Below, in pieces: positions 1 to 9,057 of a DNA stretch of 64,000 nt. The stretch covers positions 434,001 through 498,000 of the forward strand of contig NZ_JAHUZG010000002.1 in assembly GCF_019218285.1 (NCBI RefSeq). Direction: 5' to 3'. How positions within the stretch are numbered: position 1 is the stretch's first letter; the number at the start of each line of letters is the position of its first letter. The DNA comes from Antarctobacter sediminis (lineage in GTDB: Bacteria > Pseudomonadota > Alphaproteobacteria > Rhodobacterales > Rhodobacteraceae). The position numbers were made by a program, and so were the translations under genes. The notes beneath the pieces are model-generated. The model did not search any database. It saw only the letters and a program-made list of their open reading frames with translations, and had not been told where the DNA came from.

Positions 1-564
1 GATGAAGTCATCAGGGCTGAGCCATGTGGACAGCATCCGGTGGTCACGCGGTTCTGGAAAGCAGGAGCCGATGCGGATGCTGGCGGTCTCGATGCCGAAC
101 TTGTCGTGGTACATGCTGGCCATCGCCTCGCCAAAGACCTTGGACACGCCATAAAGCCCGTCAGGCCGGGGCGTGACATTGGCATCCAGCCGCTGGGTCT
201 GCTTGTAAAAGCCGATGGCGTGGTTGGAACTGGCAAAGATGATGCGCGGCGTGACCGACGATTTGCGCGCCGCCTCGTACAGGTGAAAGACACCGTCGAT
301 ATTGGCGTGGCGCACCGTGTCCCAATCGGCCTCGGTCGACTGGCCGCCCATGTGGACGATGCCGTCACAGCCTTCGACCAATGCCTCGACCGCCTGCTTG
401 TCCCCCAGATCGCAGGGTAGGATTTCTTCATGCGGGGCGGCCTGCCCCATATCAGCCCCCGGCAGATCGCTGAGGCGGATGGTTTCGGCGATGGGTTTCA
501 GCCGCGTGCGGCATACCGCACCAAGGTTGCCAGTGGCCCCTGTGATCAGCAATTTCTTCAGCAT
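1..564 (-). CDS. udh: Uronate dehydrogenase, N-terminal part (runs off window)
   Basis: Short-chain NAD-dependent epimerase/dehydratase family protein. The first 188 residues are present and the gene continues beyond the left edge. The start at 564 gives an N-terminal Rossmann motif (LLITGATGNLG) and the catalytic Tyr-x3-Lys as YGVSKVFGE, followed by SIRIGSCFPEPRDHRM, which is typical of uronate dehydrogenases. The family oxidises galacturonate or glucuronate to the aldarolactone with NAD+. It lies directly downstream of an SMP-30-type lactonase and a FadR-type regulator on the same strand, so this looks like an oxidative uronate pathway. Substrate is inferred from family and context. Confidence 0.8.
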   Translation of the reverse strand, partial: MLKKLLITGATGNLGAVCRTRLKPIAETIRLSDLPGADMGQAAPHEEILPCDLGDKQAVEALVEGCDGIVHMGGQSTEADWDTVRHANIDGVFHLYEAARKSSVTPRIIFASSNHAIGFYKQTQRLDANVTPRPDGLYGVSKVFGEAMASMYHDKFGIETASIRIGSCFPEPRDHRMLSTWLSPDDFI

Positions 565-609
565 GGTATCCTCTCGTTCAAAATCCGATGCAAAATCCGC
601 GCGGCGGGA

Positions 610-1491
610 TCATCCCTGAAAGCGGGTTTGCGGCAGGCCCTTGATGCCCAGACCGGTGATCGCGAACAGGCCTCCGGCCTGTGGTTGGGCGCGCGTCTCA
701 TCCAGACCAACGCCCAGCGATGTGACATACAGCGTGTCCAGCCCGCGACCGCCGAACATCGGCTTGCTGGGCTTTTCGACCGGCATGTCGATGGTCAGAA
801 GGACCTCGCCCTCGGGCGACAGACGGTACAACTGCCAACCCGAAACGCCCGCCTGCCAGTAACACCCTTCGGCATCTACCGTGCCGCCGTCAGGCCGGCC
901 CGCAACGTCCCGCGTGTCAAAGAACAATTCCGGGACGCCCGGCGTGCCCGTATCGATGTCATAGTCACAGACCCAGATCTTGCGCACGCCGGCATAGCTG
1001 TCGGACAGGTACATGCGCCCGCCATCAGGTGAAAACGCCAGACCATTGGTGGTGTAAAACCCGCCCCGCCAAAAAGTGACGCTTCCGTCCGAATCCAGCC
1101 GGTAAAAGCTGCCCTGAGGTTCGGGATCGCCGCCGTCCTTCATTGTCCCGGCCCAGAACCGGCCCTGCGCATCGGTCGCGCCGTCGTTGAAACGGTTTTC
1201 GGGCAGCTGCGCCTCCGGGTCGTGGATCGGCCTGCGCGCACCGGTTTCGGGATCAAAGAACCAGAACCCCGATTTCAGGGCCAGAACCAGCCCGCCCGCC
1301 TCGCGCAGGGCAAGGCAGCCAACAGGTTCGCCCATGTCGTAGGACAGGTTCTGCCCGGTGGCCGGATCAAAGCGATGCACCAGTCCGGCGGGAATATCGA
1401 CCCACCAAAGGCACTGGGCGCGGTCGTCCCAAACCGCGCCTTCGCCTACCTGGCTGTGCGTGTCCGCGACGCAGGTGATCTCAATCGCCAT
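610..1491 (-). CDS. SMP-30/gluconolactonase/LRE family lactonase
   Basis: A 293-residue six-bladed beta-propeller hydrolase of the SMP-30/regucalcin family. Visible signatures are GEGAVWDD near the N-terminus (metal-ligand Glu), ENRFNDGATDAQGRFWAGTM in the middle (Asn ligand) and LAFSPDGGRMYLSDS (Asp region). I chose the start MAIEITCV at 1491 because homologues begin there; it overlaps the end of the regulator gene by 11 bp, which suggests translational coupling. The enzyme probably opens a sugar-acid lactone, plausibly the aldarolactone made by the neighbouring uronate dehydrogenase. Confidence 0.88.
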   Translation of the reverse strand: MAIEITCVADTHSQVGEGAVWDDRAQCLWWVDIPAGLVHRFDPATGQNLSYDMGEPVGCLALREAGGLVLALKSGFWFFDPETGARRPIHDPEAQLPENRFNDGATDAQGRFWAGTMKDGGDPEPQGSFYRLDSDGSVTFWRGGFYTTNGLAFSPDGGRMYLSDSYAGVRKIWVCDYDIDTGTPGVPELFFDTRDVAGRPDGGTVDAEGCYWQAGVSGWQLYRLSPEGEVLLTIDMPVEKPSKPMFGGRGLDTLYVTSLGVGLDETRAQPQAGGLFAITGLGIKGLPQTRFQG

Positions 1492-2185
1492 CCATCTTTC
1501 CTTTGAAAACGCGCCGTTCCGATCCGTCGACATGGGCCAACATGGCCGCTCGGGCACCTTCGGCGTTCCTCGCGGCGATGGCATCGGCAATGGCCTGATG
1601 TTCTTCGATCATGCTGCCGCCCGTCCGGGTGCCTGCCCAGCCAAGGCTTTTCACGAAATTGCCCACGAAGATCCAACTGGGGCGCAGCATGTCGATGGTT
1701 TCAACGAGGAACCGGTTGCCGGACAATTCAGCAATGGCGGTGTGAAACCGGATGTCCTCTCCGACCGCATCTTCTCCGCGTGCCAGCAGGTCCTGCATGT
1801 CGCGGATGATCGCGTGCAACCGCGCCGCCCCGTCCGGGGTGCCGTTCAGCGCAGCCTGTGCGGCGCACTCGGCCTCGATCAAGCGGCGAAACCTGAAATA
1901 GCTGGCAATGTCGGAAACGCTGCCCAGCGCGGAAAAGCCCCGCACCTCTTGCAACGTGCCGCTGTTGACGAAAGATCCCGCCCCCTGCCGCGAGACGATC
2001 AGACCGGAATCGCGCAGCTTGGACAGCGCCGCGCGCACCACTGGGCGCGAAACACCATGCGCTTCGCACAGTTCATGCTCGCTGGGCAGCTTCTCGCCAA
2101 GCGCGTAGGTGCCGAAACGAATCTTGTCCAACAACTCGCGATAGACTTGGTTTTCCAATCGGTCGGCGGGGGCGTGATCAGACAT
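1481..2185 (-). CDS. FadR-subfamily GntR transcriptional regulator
   Basis: A 234-residue regulator. An N-terminal winged helix (LGEKLPSEHELCEAHGVSRP, then VVRAALSKLRDSGLIVSRQG) is followed by an all-helical FCD ligand domain carrying the usual Asp, His and Asn metal-site neighbourhoods (RFHTAIAELSGNRFLVETI). The start at 2185 (MSDHAPADR) is preferred over the upstream Met at 2215. It is the first gene of the uronate operon and probably represses it until a uronate or aldarate ligand binds. A matching operator lies 40 bp upstream. Confidence 0.9.
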   Translation of the reverse strand: MSDHAPADRLENQVYRELLDKIRFGTYALGEKLPSEHELCEAHGVSRPVVRAALSKLRDSGLIVSRQGAGSFVNSGTLQEVRGFSALGSVSDIASYFRFRRLIEAECAAQAALNGTPDGAARLHAIIRDMQDLLARGEDAVGEDIRFHTAIAELSGNRFLVETIDMLRPSWIFVGNFVKSLGWAGTRTGGSMIEEHQAIADAIAARNAEGARAAMLAHVDGSERRVFKGKMDGD

Positions 2186-2226
2186 GGGCATCCTTGCCAT
2201 CAACCTGCAAGACAACCTTTACAAAT

Positions 2227-2243
2227 TTGTCTGACAACTTGTC
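2227..2243 (-). promoter_or_regulatory. Candidate FadR/GntR operator
   Basis: TTGTCTGACAA (2227-2237) matches the FadR-subfamily consensus TNGTNNNACNA exactly and overlaps a second dyad, GACAACTTGTC (2233-2243). It lies about 40 bp upstream of the regulator start, where an autoregulatory site is expected. Binding is inferred from pattern and position. Confidence 0.6.
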
Positions 2244-2305
2244 AACTGCGCAAGAAAAGAGGAGCGACGGGGAATGATCCGCCGCCCCAAGACCTGTCAG
2301 GACGT

Positions 2306-2780
2306 TCAGTCCATGCCGTAGGTCGTCACGTCCAGCTTGTCGTAGAGGTTGGCCTTGACCAACGCGGTCAGGTCGTCTTCGTCTGTGCGGTCGACACCGT
2401 CCAAGAGGCCCGCCCATTTGGCGATGTACCCTGAAAGGCGGTGAACAGCGCCTCGGGATCGTCCATGCGAAATTTGGACTCGGCAATGCCCAAAGCGGTT
2501 TCACCGACCGCCGCCACCCATGCGTCATAGGCGGCCTGCAACTCTGGCGAGTCGACCAATTCGACGCCGCTGGCGCGGGCCGACCCGTCAAAGGAAGCCC
2601 GCTTTCGCGGACGGCCGGGGCCGTGATGCGGGTGGGAAGTTCCAGCAACTCGACGATGCCCGGACCGGTGGCCGAAGGATCGGGATCGCGCTCGAACAGG
2701 TGCAGGCCGGTCACACGTGGACCTTCGCGGCTGACGCGATAGGTGCCCCAATGCGAAGACGTCAAAAGCGGACGTGTCAT
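2306..2780 (-). pseudogene. Fused remnants: S/N-oxide reductase N-terminus and possible solute-receptor C-terminus
   Basis: The ATG at 2780 opens about 65 residues (MTRPLLTSSHWGTYRV, LFERDPDPSATGPGIVELL) resembling the N-terminus of BisC/TorA-type molybdopterin S- or N-oxide reductases. Those enzymes have about 770 residues, so almost everything is missing. After a break near 2590 a different coding signal begins (VELVDSPELQAAYDAW). It shifts frame near 2428 and ends at 2306 with LYDKLDVTTYGMD. The second part may be the end of a TRAP-type solute receptor, but I am not sure. The two pieces look joined by an internal deletion. Confidence 0.55.
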
Positions 2781-2790
2781 GACCATCCCG

Positions 2791-4810
2791 TCAGGCCGCA
2801 TGCCGGGCGCTGCCCGCGATGCTTTCCAGTGCCGCCAACAGGCGGGTCCGTTCGGCGTCAGCTTTTTCGACGGCGGCCAGTTTGACCGGTCCATAACCGC
2901 GAATGCAGTCCGGCCATTCTGCAAGAGCCAGCACCCGGTCGCAGGTCTCGCGGGGCAACCGGGCCAGCCCCTTGTCCAACATGGCCCTGTAATCGTGGAT
3001 CAATCGCCGCTCTTCCCGCCGTTTAGCGGTTCGGCCAAAGGGCTCGGCCCATGTCCCGCGCAGGTGTTTCAACCGCGCCATCCCCCGCAGCAAGGGCCGA
3101 ACCCACGGGCCAAAGGCGCCTTTGCGCGGACATCCCGTGGCCGGATCACGGCCCGGAAGAAACGGCATCGCCAGGTGATAGGTCAGACGTGGCGCCCCTT
3201 CGAAGGTTTCGGCCAGATGCGCATCAAACGCACCGTCCGGGATCAGCCGGGCGACCTCGTATTCATCCTTGTAGGCCATAACCTTGTAAAGAATCCCGGC
3301 CACCGCCAACGCGATGGGCTGACCTGCTCCGGTGTCCTGTTGGGACACTTTCAAAACAAAGCTCTGATACAGACCCGCATACTCCGCATCCTGATAGGCG
3401 GTTAGTCGGCGCACGCGGTCCGCCTTGATCTGCGCGGGATCGCGCGCAAGGCGGATGTGCGTGGTGACTGCCCCGCCCTTTTGGGCCAGACCCGCCATGT
3501 CGATCAGGCCAACCCCATTGCCTTCCAGATGCGCCGCCATGCCCATCAAGGCCCCGACAGTCACCACCCCGATGCCACCAACCCCGGTAAGGGAATGCTG
3601 ACGGGGCGATCCAGCGTCAGCATGGGCCCGGGCGCGGGTAGCTCCGCGTCCACGGCCTTGTGGCCAGTCGGCTTGCGCAGCTTGCCGCCCTCGACCGTGA
3701 CGAAACTGCCTCCCCCTGAGGCACGAGAAATCCTTGTTGCAAGCGCTTTGGTCGATGGCGCGCTTGCGGCCCAGTGCCGTGCCCAGCGGCAGGATCGCGA
3801 CACAGTTGCTTTGCACACCGCAATCGCCGCAACCTTCGCAGACCTCTGGATAAATCGCCACGCAGCGATCGGGATCGGGCATCGTTCCGCGCTTGCGCCG
3901 GCGGCGTTTTTCGGTGGCGCAGGTTTGCTGGTAAACCAGTGCCGTGACACCCGGACCCGCGCCAGCTCGCCCCGCACCGACTGAAGGTTGCCACGGTGGT
4001 GAACGGTCAGTTCCCCGGGCAGGTCCGCGTGATCTACCGCTTTTGGGTCATCAGAAACGACCTCAAGCCGCGTCACCCCCGCCGCGCGCAATTCCGCAAT
4101 GATCTGCCCCGGTCCCAGCCCCCCTTCGTGGCTTTGCCCGCCGGTCATGGCGACCGCGTCACTGTAGAAGATCTTGTAGGTGATGTTCACACCGGCGGCG
4201 ATGGCCGCTCGCACCGCCATCAGGCCCGAATGGTTATAGGTGCCGTCCCCAAGATTCTGGAACACATGCGACCGACTGGAAAACGGCGCTTCGCCGAACC
4301 AGTTGCCCCCTTCACCGCCCATGTGGGTGTACCCTTCGGTTGACCGGTCCATCATCTGGCTCATCCAGTGGCAACCAATTCCGGCATATCCCCGTGCGCC
4401 CTCGGGCAGGGCGGCCTTGGGCAGCACAGGCGCGGGCCGATCCGGCGGCAAAGCAACAGAGGCGTTGCTTTCGACGTTATCCTTGACGCATTTCAGCCCG
4501 ACCCAAAGCCCGGCAAATCGGCTGAGCGCCCAGCCATGCATGCCAAAGTCCACGATCTCGGAGATGTCCGCCGGGTGCAGCACAGGCATCATCGCGTCGA
4601 CCAGCGCATATTCGCTTTGGTGGCAGGTGGTCGAGCTTTCGCAGGTGTGATCGTCCCCCACCAGCGCCACAACGCCGCCCGGAGCCGCGCCGCCTGCATC
4701 AGGCACATGCGGACAAGCGCCTGGGTGCCCGTCAGATAGACCCGCCCGGTCGACAGGTCGAACTTGTCGGCAAGGGTCACGTCGCGAAGCGTCAGGGCAG
4801 GGTCGGTCAT
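2791..4810 (-). pseudogene. Indolepyruvate ferredoxin oxidoreductase remnant
   Basis: Remnant of the large fused alpha/gamma indolepyruvate ferredoxin oxidoreductase (intact proteins have about 1,100 residues; only 2.0 kb remain). It starts MTDPALTLRDVTLADKFDLS at 4810. About 115 codons are missing after LVRMCLMQ, where the thiamine-pyrophosphate N-domain should be. It then continues in a second frame (GDDHTCESSTTCHQSEYALV). A second deletion and shift precede the 4Fe-4S segment (CEGCGDCGVQSNC, about 3800-3850). A further shift near 3590 leads into the gamma-type domain (TGVGGIGVVTVGALMGMAAH) and the C-terminus at 2791. No functional protein can be made. Confidence 0.85.
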
Positions 4811-4855
4811 GCCGCAAACTTTTCATGGTGGGAAAAGGGCACCTCACCACGGCTA

Positions 4856-4871
4856 GATATTAATTGATATC
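4856..4871. repeat. 16-bp AT-rich dyad between divergent pseudogenes
   Basis: GATATTAATTGATATC has perfect 5-bp arms. It sits in the 91-bp gap between the divergent starts of the indolepyruvate oxidoreductase and PanB-like remnants. It may be the former operator of the decayed catabolic cluster, perhaps for the broken GntR gene at 7.0 kb. This is inference from position only. Confidence 0.3.
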
Positions 4872-4901
4872 CTAAACAAGTGAGATCTTGGGAGGCCTCT
4901 C

Positions 4902-5699
4902 ATGGCAACAAAATTGGCGATCCCCGAACTGGCTGCCCGGAAACGCCGGTGACCGGTTGGTCATGGTCGCCGTTGGCGAAGTGCTGACCGCCACATGGGT
5001 GGAACGCCCCGGGTTCGACATCGTGGGTGTCGGGGACAGCCTTGGCGTGACGCTGGACCACATGATCCAGCACACGCGCGCCGTACACGCTCTGCCTGGT
5101 CTCGGTGCCCTAAGGTTCTTTCGCGACGCGGGACATGGCGGTGCAGAACGCCGTGCGCCTGATGAAGGAAAGCGGCGCGGACGCGGTCAATCTGCAAGGC
5201 GGACGCGAGAATTTCGACAGCATCAAGGCCGTGGCCGTTGCCGGTGTCCCGGTCATGAGCCATGTCGGCCTGCTCCCGCATTACGTGCACCGTTTTGGCG
5301 GCTTCAAGATGCAGGGGCGCACAGCCGAAGCCGCGATCGAGATCGTCGACAACGCCCGCGCCATTCAGGAGGCGGGGGCGATCAGGCTGGAAATCGAGGC
5401 CATGCCCTATGAGGTCGGCAAGGCCGGGGACGAAGCCGTGGACATCTTTACCTTTTCCATCGGCGCAGGCAGGGCCGGGAGCTGCCAGTTTCTGAATGGC
5501 TATGACCTGCTGGGGGCCTTCGACCGCTTCAAGCCGAAATTCGCCAAACGCTATGCGAACCTTGCCGAAATCGCGGTCAGGGCCTTCGCCGACTACGCCG
5601 AGGACATGCAATCCGGCGCGTTCCCCGACGCCGAGCATTCTTACCGGATGAAACCCGAAGAAATCGCACGTTTCCAAGACATACCCAGGGGAAAGGCAA
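4902..5699 (+). pseudogene. PanB-like ketopantoate hydroxymethyltransferase remnant
   Basis: A GGGAGG ribosome-binding site precedes the ATG at 4902. Residues such as LVMVAVGEVLTATWVERPG and DIVGVGDSLGVTL match the N-terminal third of PanB-family TIM-barrel proteins. The conserved His-Pro-Asn active-site loop after GDSLG is deleted (the text jumps to DHMIQHTRAVH). A frameshift and a second deletion follow near 5100. The rest is readable in another frame from about 5135 (VMSHVGLLPHYVHRFGGFKM, FTFSIGAGRAG, FPDAEHSYRMKPEE). The clustering with Rieske and DmdA-like genes suggests a catabolic paralogue rather than the housekeeping pantothenate enzyme. Confidence 0.8.
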
Positions 5700-6525
5700 A
5701 TGAACGATCATGCAAACGGCCTGACCAAAGGTGGGCAACTGATCCCGAACGGCATGCTGGAGGACAACTATCCCCGCAACATGTGGTGGTGTACCGCCCA
5801 CACGGACGAAGTGAACACGAAACCCATGGCACGATGGCTGCTGGAAAAACCTATTGTGATGTATCGTCTGAAGGATGGAACTCGGTCGCGCTGGACAACC
5901 GTTGTCCACATCGCTGCCCCCTCTGCCCGAGGGCCGCATGGTCGACGACCAGTTGGTCAACCCTTGTCACGGCATGGCCTTTGGCGCCGACGGCGGCTGT
6001 ACCAAGGTTCCGACCCAGGCCAGCGTCCCGAAATCCGCGCGGGTCCAAAGCTATCCCCTGCGCCAATCCGGTGCCTTTCTGTGGATCTGGATAGGTGATC
6101 CCGAGGCCATAGATCACGAACCCGTCGACATGGCCGATACCACCGATCCCGGCTGGTCCTTCGTCACCGGCTAAATGGAGGTCGACGCCAATTGGGTGCT
6201 GATCCGCGAAAACGTGCTGGACCTGACGCATATCGCCTTCTTGCATGCCGACACTTTCAAACAGGGCGACTGGGACAATGTTCCCGAGGTCACGGTCGAG
6301 GGGGAAACCGTCATCTACCGACAGGATGTTGCCCCCTCCCCGCTTGGCCCGCTGTTCTGCGCCGGTTTCGGCTTTCCCGATGGCAAGGTCGTCAAACGCG
6401 AACAGTAAGGTCGGACGCCGTCGCTGGCGATCTCATTTTCGGACTGGGCCGCACATGACATCGAGGCTGCGCGCGGGTCGACTACCTTATGCGGGGCTGC
6501 CATATCGTCGCGCCCTCGGTCCGGG
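5700..6525 (+). pseudogene. VanA-like Rieske oxygenase remnant
   Basis: Remnant of an aromatic-ring or O-demethylating Rieske monooxygenase alpha subunit (VanA type, normally about 350 residues). The start MNDHANGLTKGG leads to NYPRNMWWCTAHTDEV and WLLEKPIVMYRLKDG. Frameshifts surround the first Rieske half (LDNRCPHR near 5895). The second half reads NPCHGMAF where CPYHG is expected, so a cluster cysteine is lost. In-frame stops replace sense codons near 6173 and 6406. The catalytic-domain text ENVLDLTHIAFLHADTFKQG is still clear. The 3' part is deleted and runs straight into the next remnant near 6525. Confidence 0.85.
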
Positions 6526-6985
6526 GCATCCCGGTCAGGATCGCCCGCTCCGGCTACTCCAATCAGGACGGCTTCGAGCTTTACCTGATGGACGGTCGCC
6601 GGGGCGCCGACCCGTGGAACATCATGCGCGAGGCTGGCGCGCCCTGAGGCATAGGCCCCGGCAATCCCAACCCGGTGGAACGGCTCGAAAGCGGGTTGTT
6701 GTCATTTGGCGGAGATACCGATGACGACACAAATCCCTTCGAGGTCCGGCTGGATCGCTCCATGGATCTCGGCCTTGGATACGACATGATCGGGATCCGG
6801 GCGCTGCGCCGGATCCGCGACGAGGGGCCAAGACGGCACAAACTGGATGACGAGACACCGCGGGCCGGGCATACGGTCTGGTACGACGTCTTCGCCGAAG
6901 GTGAACGGATTGGCAGCATGACCAACGGCGGATGATCGCCGCGTTTGCGGCGTGTGATCGGCTTTGCGCTGGTCGGGCGGGCAGA
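6526..6985 (+). pseudogene. DmdA/GcvT-like aminomethyltransferase C-terminal remnant
   Basis: From about 6526 the text GIPVRIARSGYSNQDGFELY is typical of the DMSP demethylase DmdA and related folate-dependent GcvT-family proteins. It continues, after an in-frame TGA near 6645, with NPVERLESGLLSFGGDTDD and PRAGHTVWYDVFAEGERIGS. The N-terminal half is absent, because a deletion fused it to the Rieske remnant. The C-terminal end is shifted after SMTNG and tails off near 6985. DmdA itself or a paralogue acting on another methylated compound cannot be told apart. Confidence 0.75.
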
Positions 6986-7021
6986 CCTGCCCGCACATCG
7001 GAGCGGCAGAAAGGACCGGGT

Positions 7022-7604
7022 TTGAGCGAACAGGACAGCAAGGCAATCGACACGGGCAGCCTCGTCGACAGGCTGGTGGTCGTGATCCATGACGCAATCA
7101 TTAGCGGCGAGCTTGCCCCCGGGGCACCTATTCGCCCCAAGACCATCGCCAACCAGCACGGCGTCAGCATGATCCCCGTGCTTGAGGCGCTCGCCCGGCT
7201 TCTGGCGTCGCGCCTTGTCCGCGAGGAACCCAACCGCGGCTGTTTTTGTCGCCGCACCCCCCCCCGCGGACATTCGCAAATTGCGCCGCCTGAACGACAA
7301 GATGCGCGCCATCGCGTCGGCATCCCGGCGCAACGTGACGGTCGAATGGGGCACCATGAACAGCGAATTCCACCAGACTCTGGCGGGGCTGGCCCGGAAT
7401 GTCATTGTCGACGAACAGTACCGCAATCTGTCCTTCGGATTTCAGCATTTCCAGCTGGCGCAGGCCGCGAATGTCGAATTCACCAGCCTTTCATCGCTGG
7501 TGGAACAGCATGACGGCATGATCGACGCGCTGGAAAAGGGCGGCAAGCCGCTGTTACTTCGCCTGTTGTCGCCACACATCAACAACCTCAGCCTTTCGGA
7601 TTGA
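7022..7604 (+). pseudogene. GntR-family regulator, frameshifted
   Basis: A TTG start at 7022, preceded by AAAGGA, opens a winged-helix domain (VVVIHDAIISGELAPGAPIR, IANQHGVSMIPVLEALARL). The reading frame breaks at a run of nine C residues (7257-7265). The rest of the FCD-like domain continues in the next frame (FHQTLAGLARNVIVDEQYRN, ALEKGGKPLLLRLLSPHINN) to a stop at 7604. Some codons between the halves also appear to be missing. It presumably controlled the decayed catabolic genes upstream. Confidence 0.8.
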
Positions 7605-7758
7605 CGCGCCGTTGACGTGCCCGGGACGGCGCGCACGGCGGGCGACCCGCCGCCGGTCGGGCATTCCTTACCCGTCGAAACTCCTGCTCGAAACGCCCCG
7701 TGCATTGGGCATCGGCGGCCAGAACGGCCCCGATCAGATCCAGACAGGAGACACGACA

Positions 7759-8136
7759 ATGACCATTGCAACAAAGACCGTTTCGACCTTTCGCCAGTTC
7801 GCAGCAGCGGCGCTACTGGCGTCTTTGGCCGCAACCTCGATCCTTCCGGCCCCGGCCATGGCCCGCGACGAGGCAAGGACCGAGCGCAGCATCCTGACCG
7901 AACGCAAGACAGAAGCCGCCAAGGGCAAAGGCACCATCGTGATGAAGTGCGGCTATATCAAGAAAAAGCACAAGCCCTACAAGCCGAGCCACGTAAAGGT
8001 CAAAGCCTACAAGACCAAGGTCAACTGCAACACGCTGCACAAGGGCAGCATCGTCATCCGCAGCTTCCGTGGCGAAACCGCCAACAAAACCATAAAGGAG
8101 TCGGTGGCAAAGACGGCGAACCAACATTACAGCTGA
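7759..8136 (+). CDS. Small secreted basic protein, unknown function
   Basis: A 125-residue protein with ribosome-binding site AGGAG just upstream of the ATG at 7759. Residues 1-35 form a signal peptide (hydrophobic AAALLASLAATSILPAPAMA, cleavage after AMA). The mature part is lysine-rich (GYIKKKHKPYKPSHVKVKAY) with two cysteines (KCGYIK and VNCNT) that could form one disulfide, and lacks other recognised motifs. It is not frameshifted, unlike the genes to its left. I do not recognise a family. Confidence 0.65.
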   Translation: MTIATKTVSTFRQFAAAALLASLAATSILPAPAMARDEARTERSILTERKTEAAKGKGTIVMKCGYIKKKHKPYKPSHVKVKAYKTKVNCNTLHKGSIVIRSFRGETANKTIKESVAKTANQHYS

Positions 8137-8146
8137 GGCCTTTTCG

Positions 8147-8182
8147 AAAAAACCGCGCCCCGCCGGAAGCTTCTGCGCGGGG
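8147..8182 (-). terminator. Terminator for the DUF3592 gene
   Basis: Stem CCCCGC (8158-8163) / GCGGGG (8177-8182) with a GAAGCTTC-containing loop. On the minus strand it is followed by a run of six T (8147-8152 complement). It lies between convergent genes and fits intrinsic termination of the leftward gene. Confidence 0.6.
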
Positions 8183-8217
8183 TGCCTATCGGTTCAGGGA
8201 TGGGCCAACGTCACGGA

Positions 8218-8877
8218 TCAACCCGGCGCATTGGCCAGCCGGGCGTTGTGGGGGGCCTCGGGATCGTAGAGGATCTCAACCGTGTCACCGGGGGCAAATG
8301 CGCCCTGCATACGGGCCACCTGCACCTCTTGCCGCCGCCCCGCGCGATCATCGAAGGACACGGCCAGCTTGTGGACAATCCCCGATTGCACCAGTTCGGT
8401 GATCTTTGCCTCTGTCCGCACGCCCTGCCTGTCCAGCCGCCACGCACGGCGGCCTGACTGCCACCCGAACCGCCCGAGGGCCGCAGCCCCCGCAACGGCC
8501 AGAACGCCAATCGCCAGCGCCCAGATCGACGAGGCCCTCAGGCGTGCCGGCTCCACCCGGTACTGCGGCGGGTCGCCTTCCAGCTTGAGCACCGGCAGGG
8601 TCTGGCCCTCTCGGAGGCTCTCGTAAAAGGCGCGGTTGACCGACTCGCGATGCTGGTCGCCCGTCGCCACGACGGTCACGCGGTAGGTGGTACTGGTTGT
8701 GCCCGACTGCGTGCGCGAGAACTTTTCCAGCCGGACAACCCGACCTTCAACCGTGGGCGCATCGGCAAACGCGTTGGATTGCAGGGTTTGCGCCACCCCG
8801 GCATAAAGACCGGCAAGGCCCATCAACCCCAATACCAATGCAAGGCCGACGCCGCGCTTGAAGACATACCAGATCAT
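8218..8877 (-). CDS. DUF3592 domain membrane protein
   Basis: A 219-residue protein with two membrane segments (about residues 9-31 and 117-137). Between and after them lie beta-rich domains of the DUF3592 type (VEGRVVRLEKFSRTQ, TTYRVTVVATGDQH and the repeated YDPEAPHNARLA ending). The topology suggests a periplasmic domain between the helices. The molecular role of the family is not known. It sits downstream of the tonB gene on the same strand but 180 bp away with no clear coupling, so it is probably a separate unit. Confidence 0.8.
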   Translation of the reverse strand: MIWYVFKRGVGLALVLGLMGLAGLYAGVAQTLQSNAFADAPTVEGRVVRLEKFSRTQSGTTSTTYRVTVVATGDQHRESVNRAFYESLREGQTLPVLKLEGDPPQYRVEPARLRASSIWALAIGVLAVAGAAALGRFGWQSGRRAWRLDRQGVRTEAKITELVQSGIVHKLAVSFDDRAGRRQEVQVARMQGAFAPGDTVEILYDPEAPHNARLANAPG

Positions 8878-9057
8878 GATCTGACCCCTTTGCAGGCCCT
8901 TGCGAAGACCGGTGTCGTTTCAGCCATGTGCCCTCCGGGTCTTCTTGCCTGCCTACGCTGCCAGACAAGGCGCATTCCCGGCCCGACGTCTTCAGTTATT
9001 TCATGGCCGTTTCCGACTTGCCAAGCCCTGATGCCGCCTGCGGGCCACGCGGTTTTT

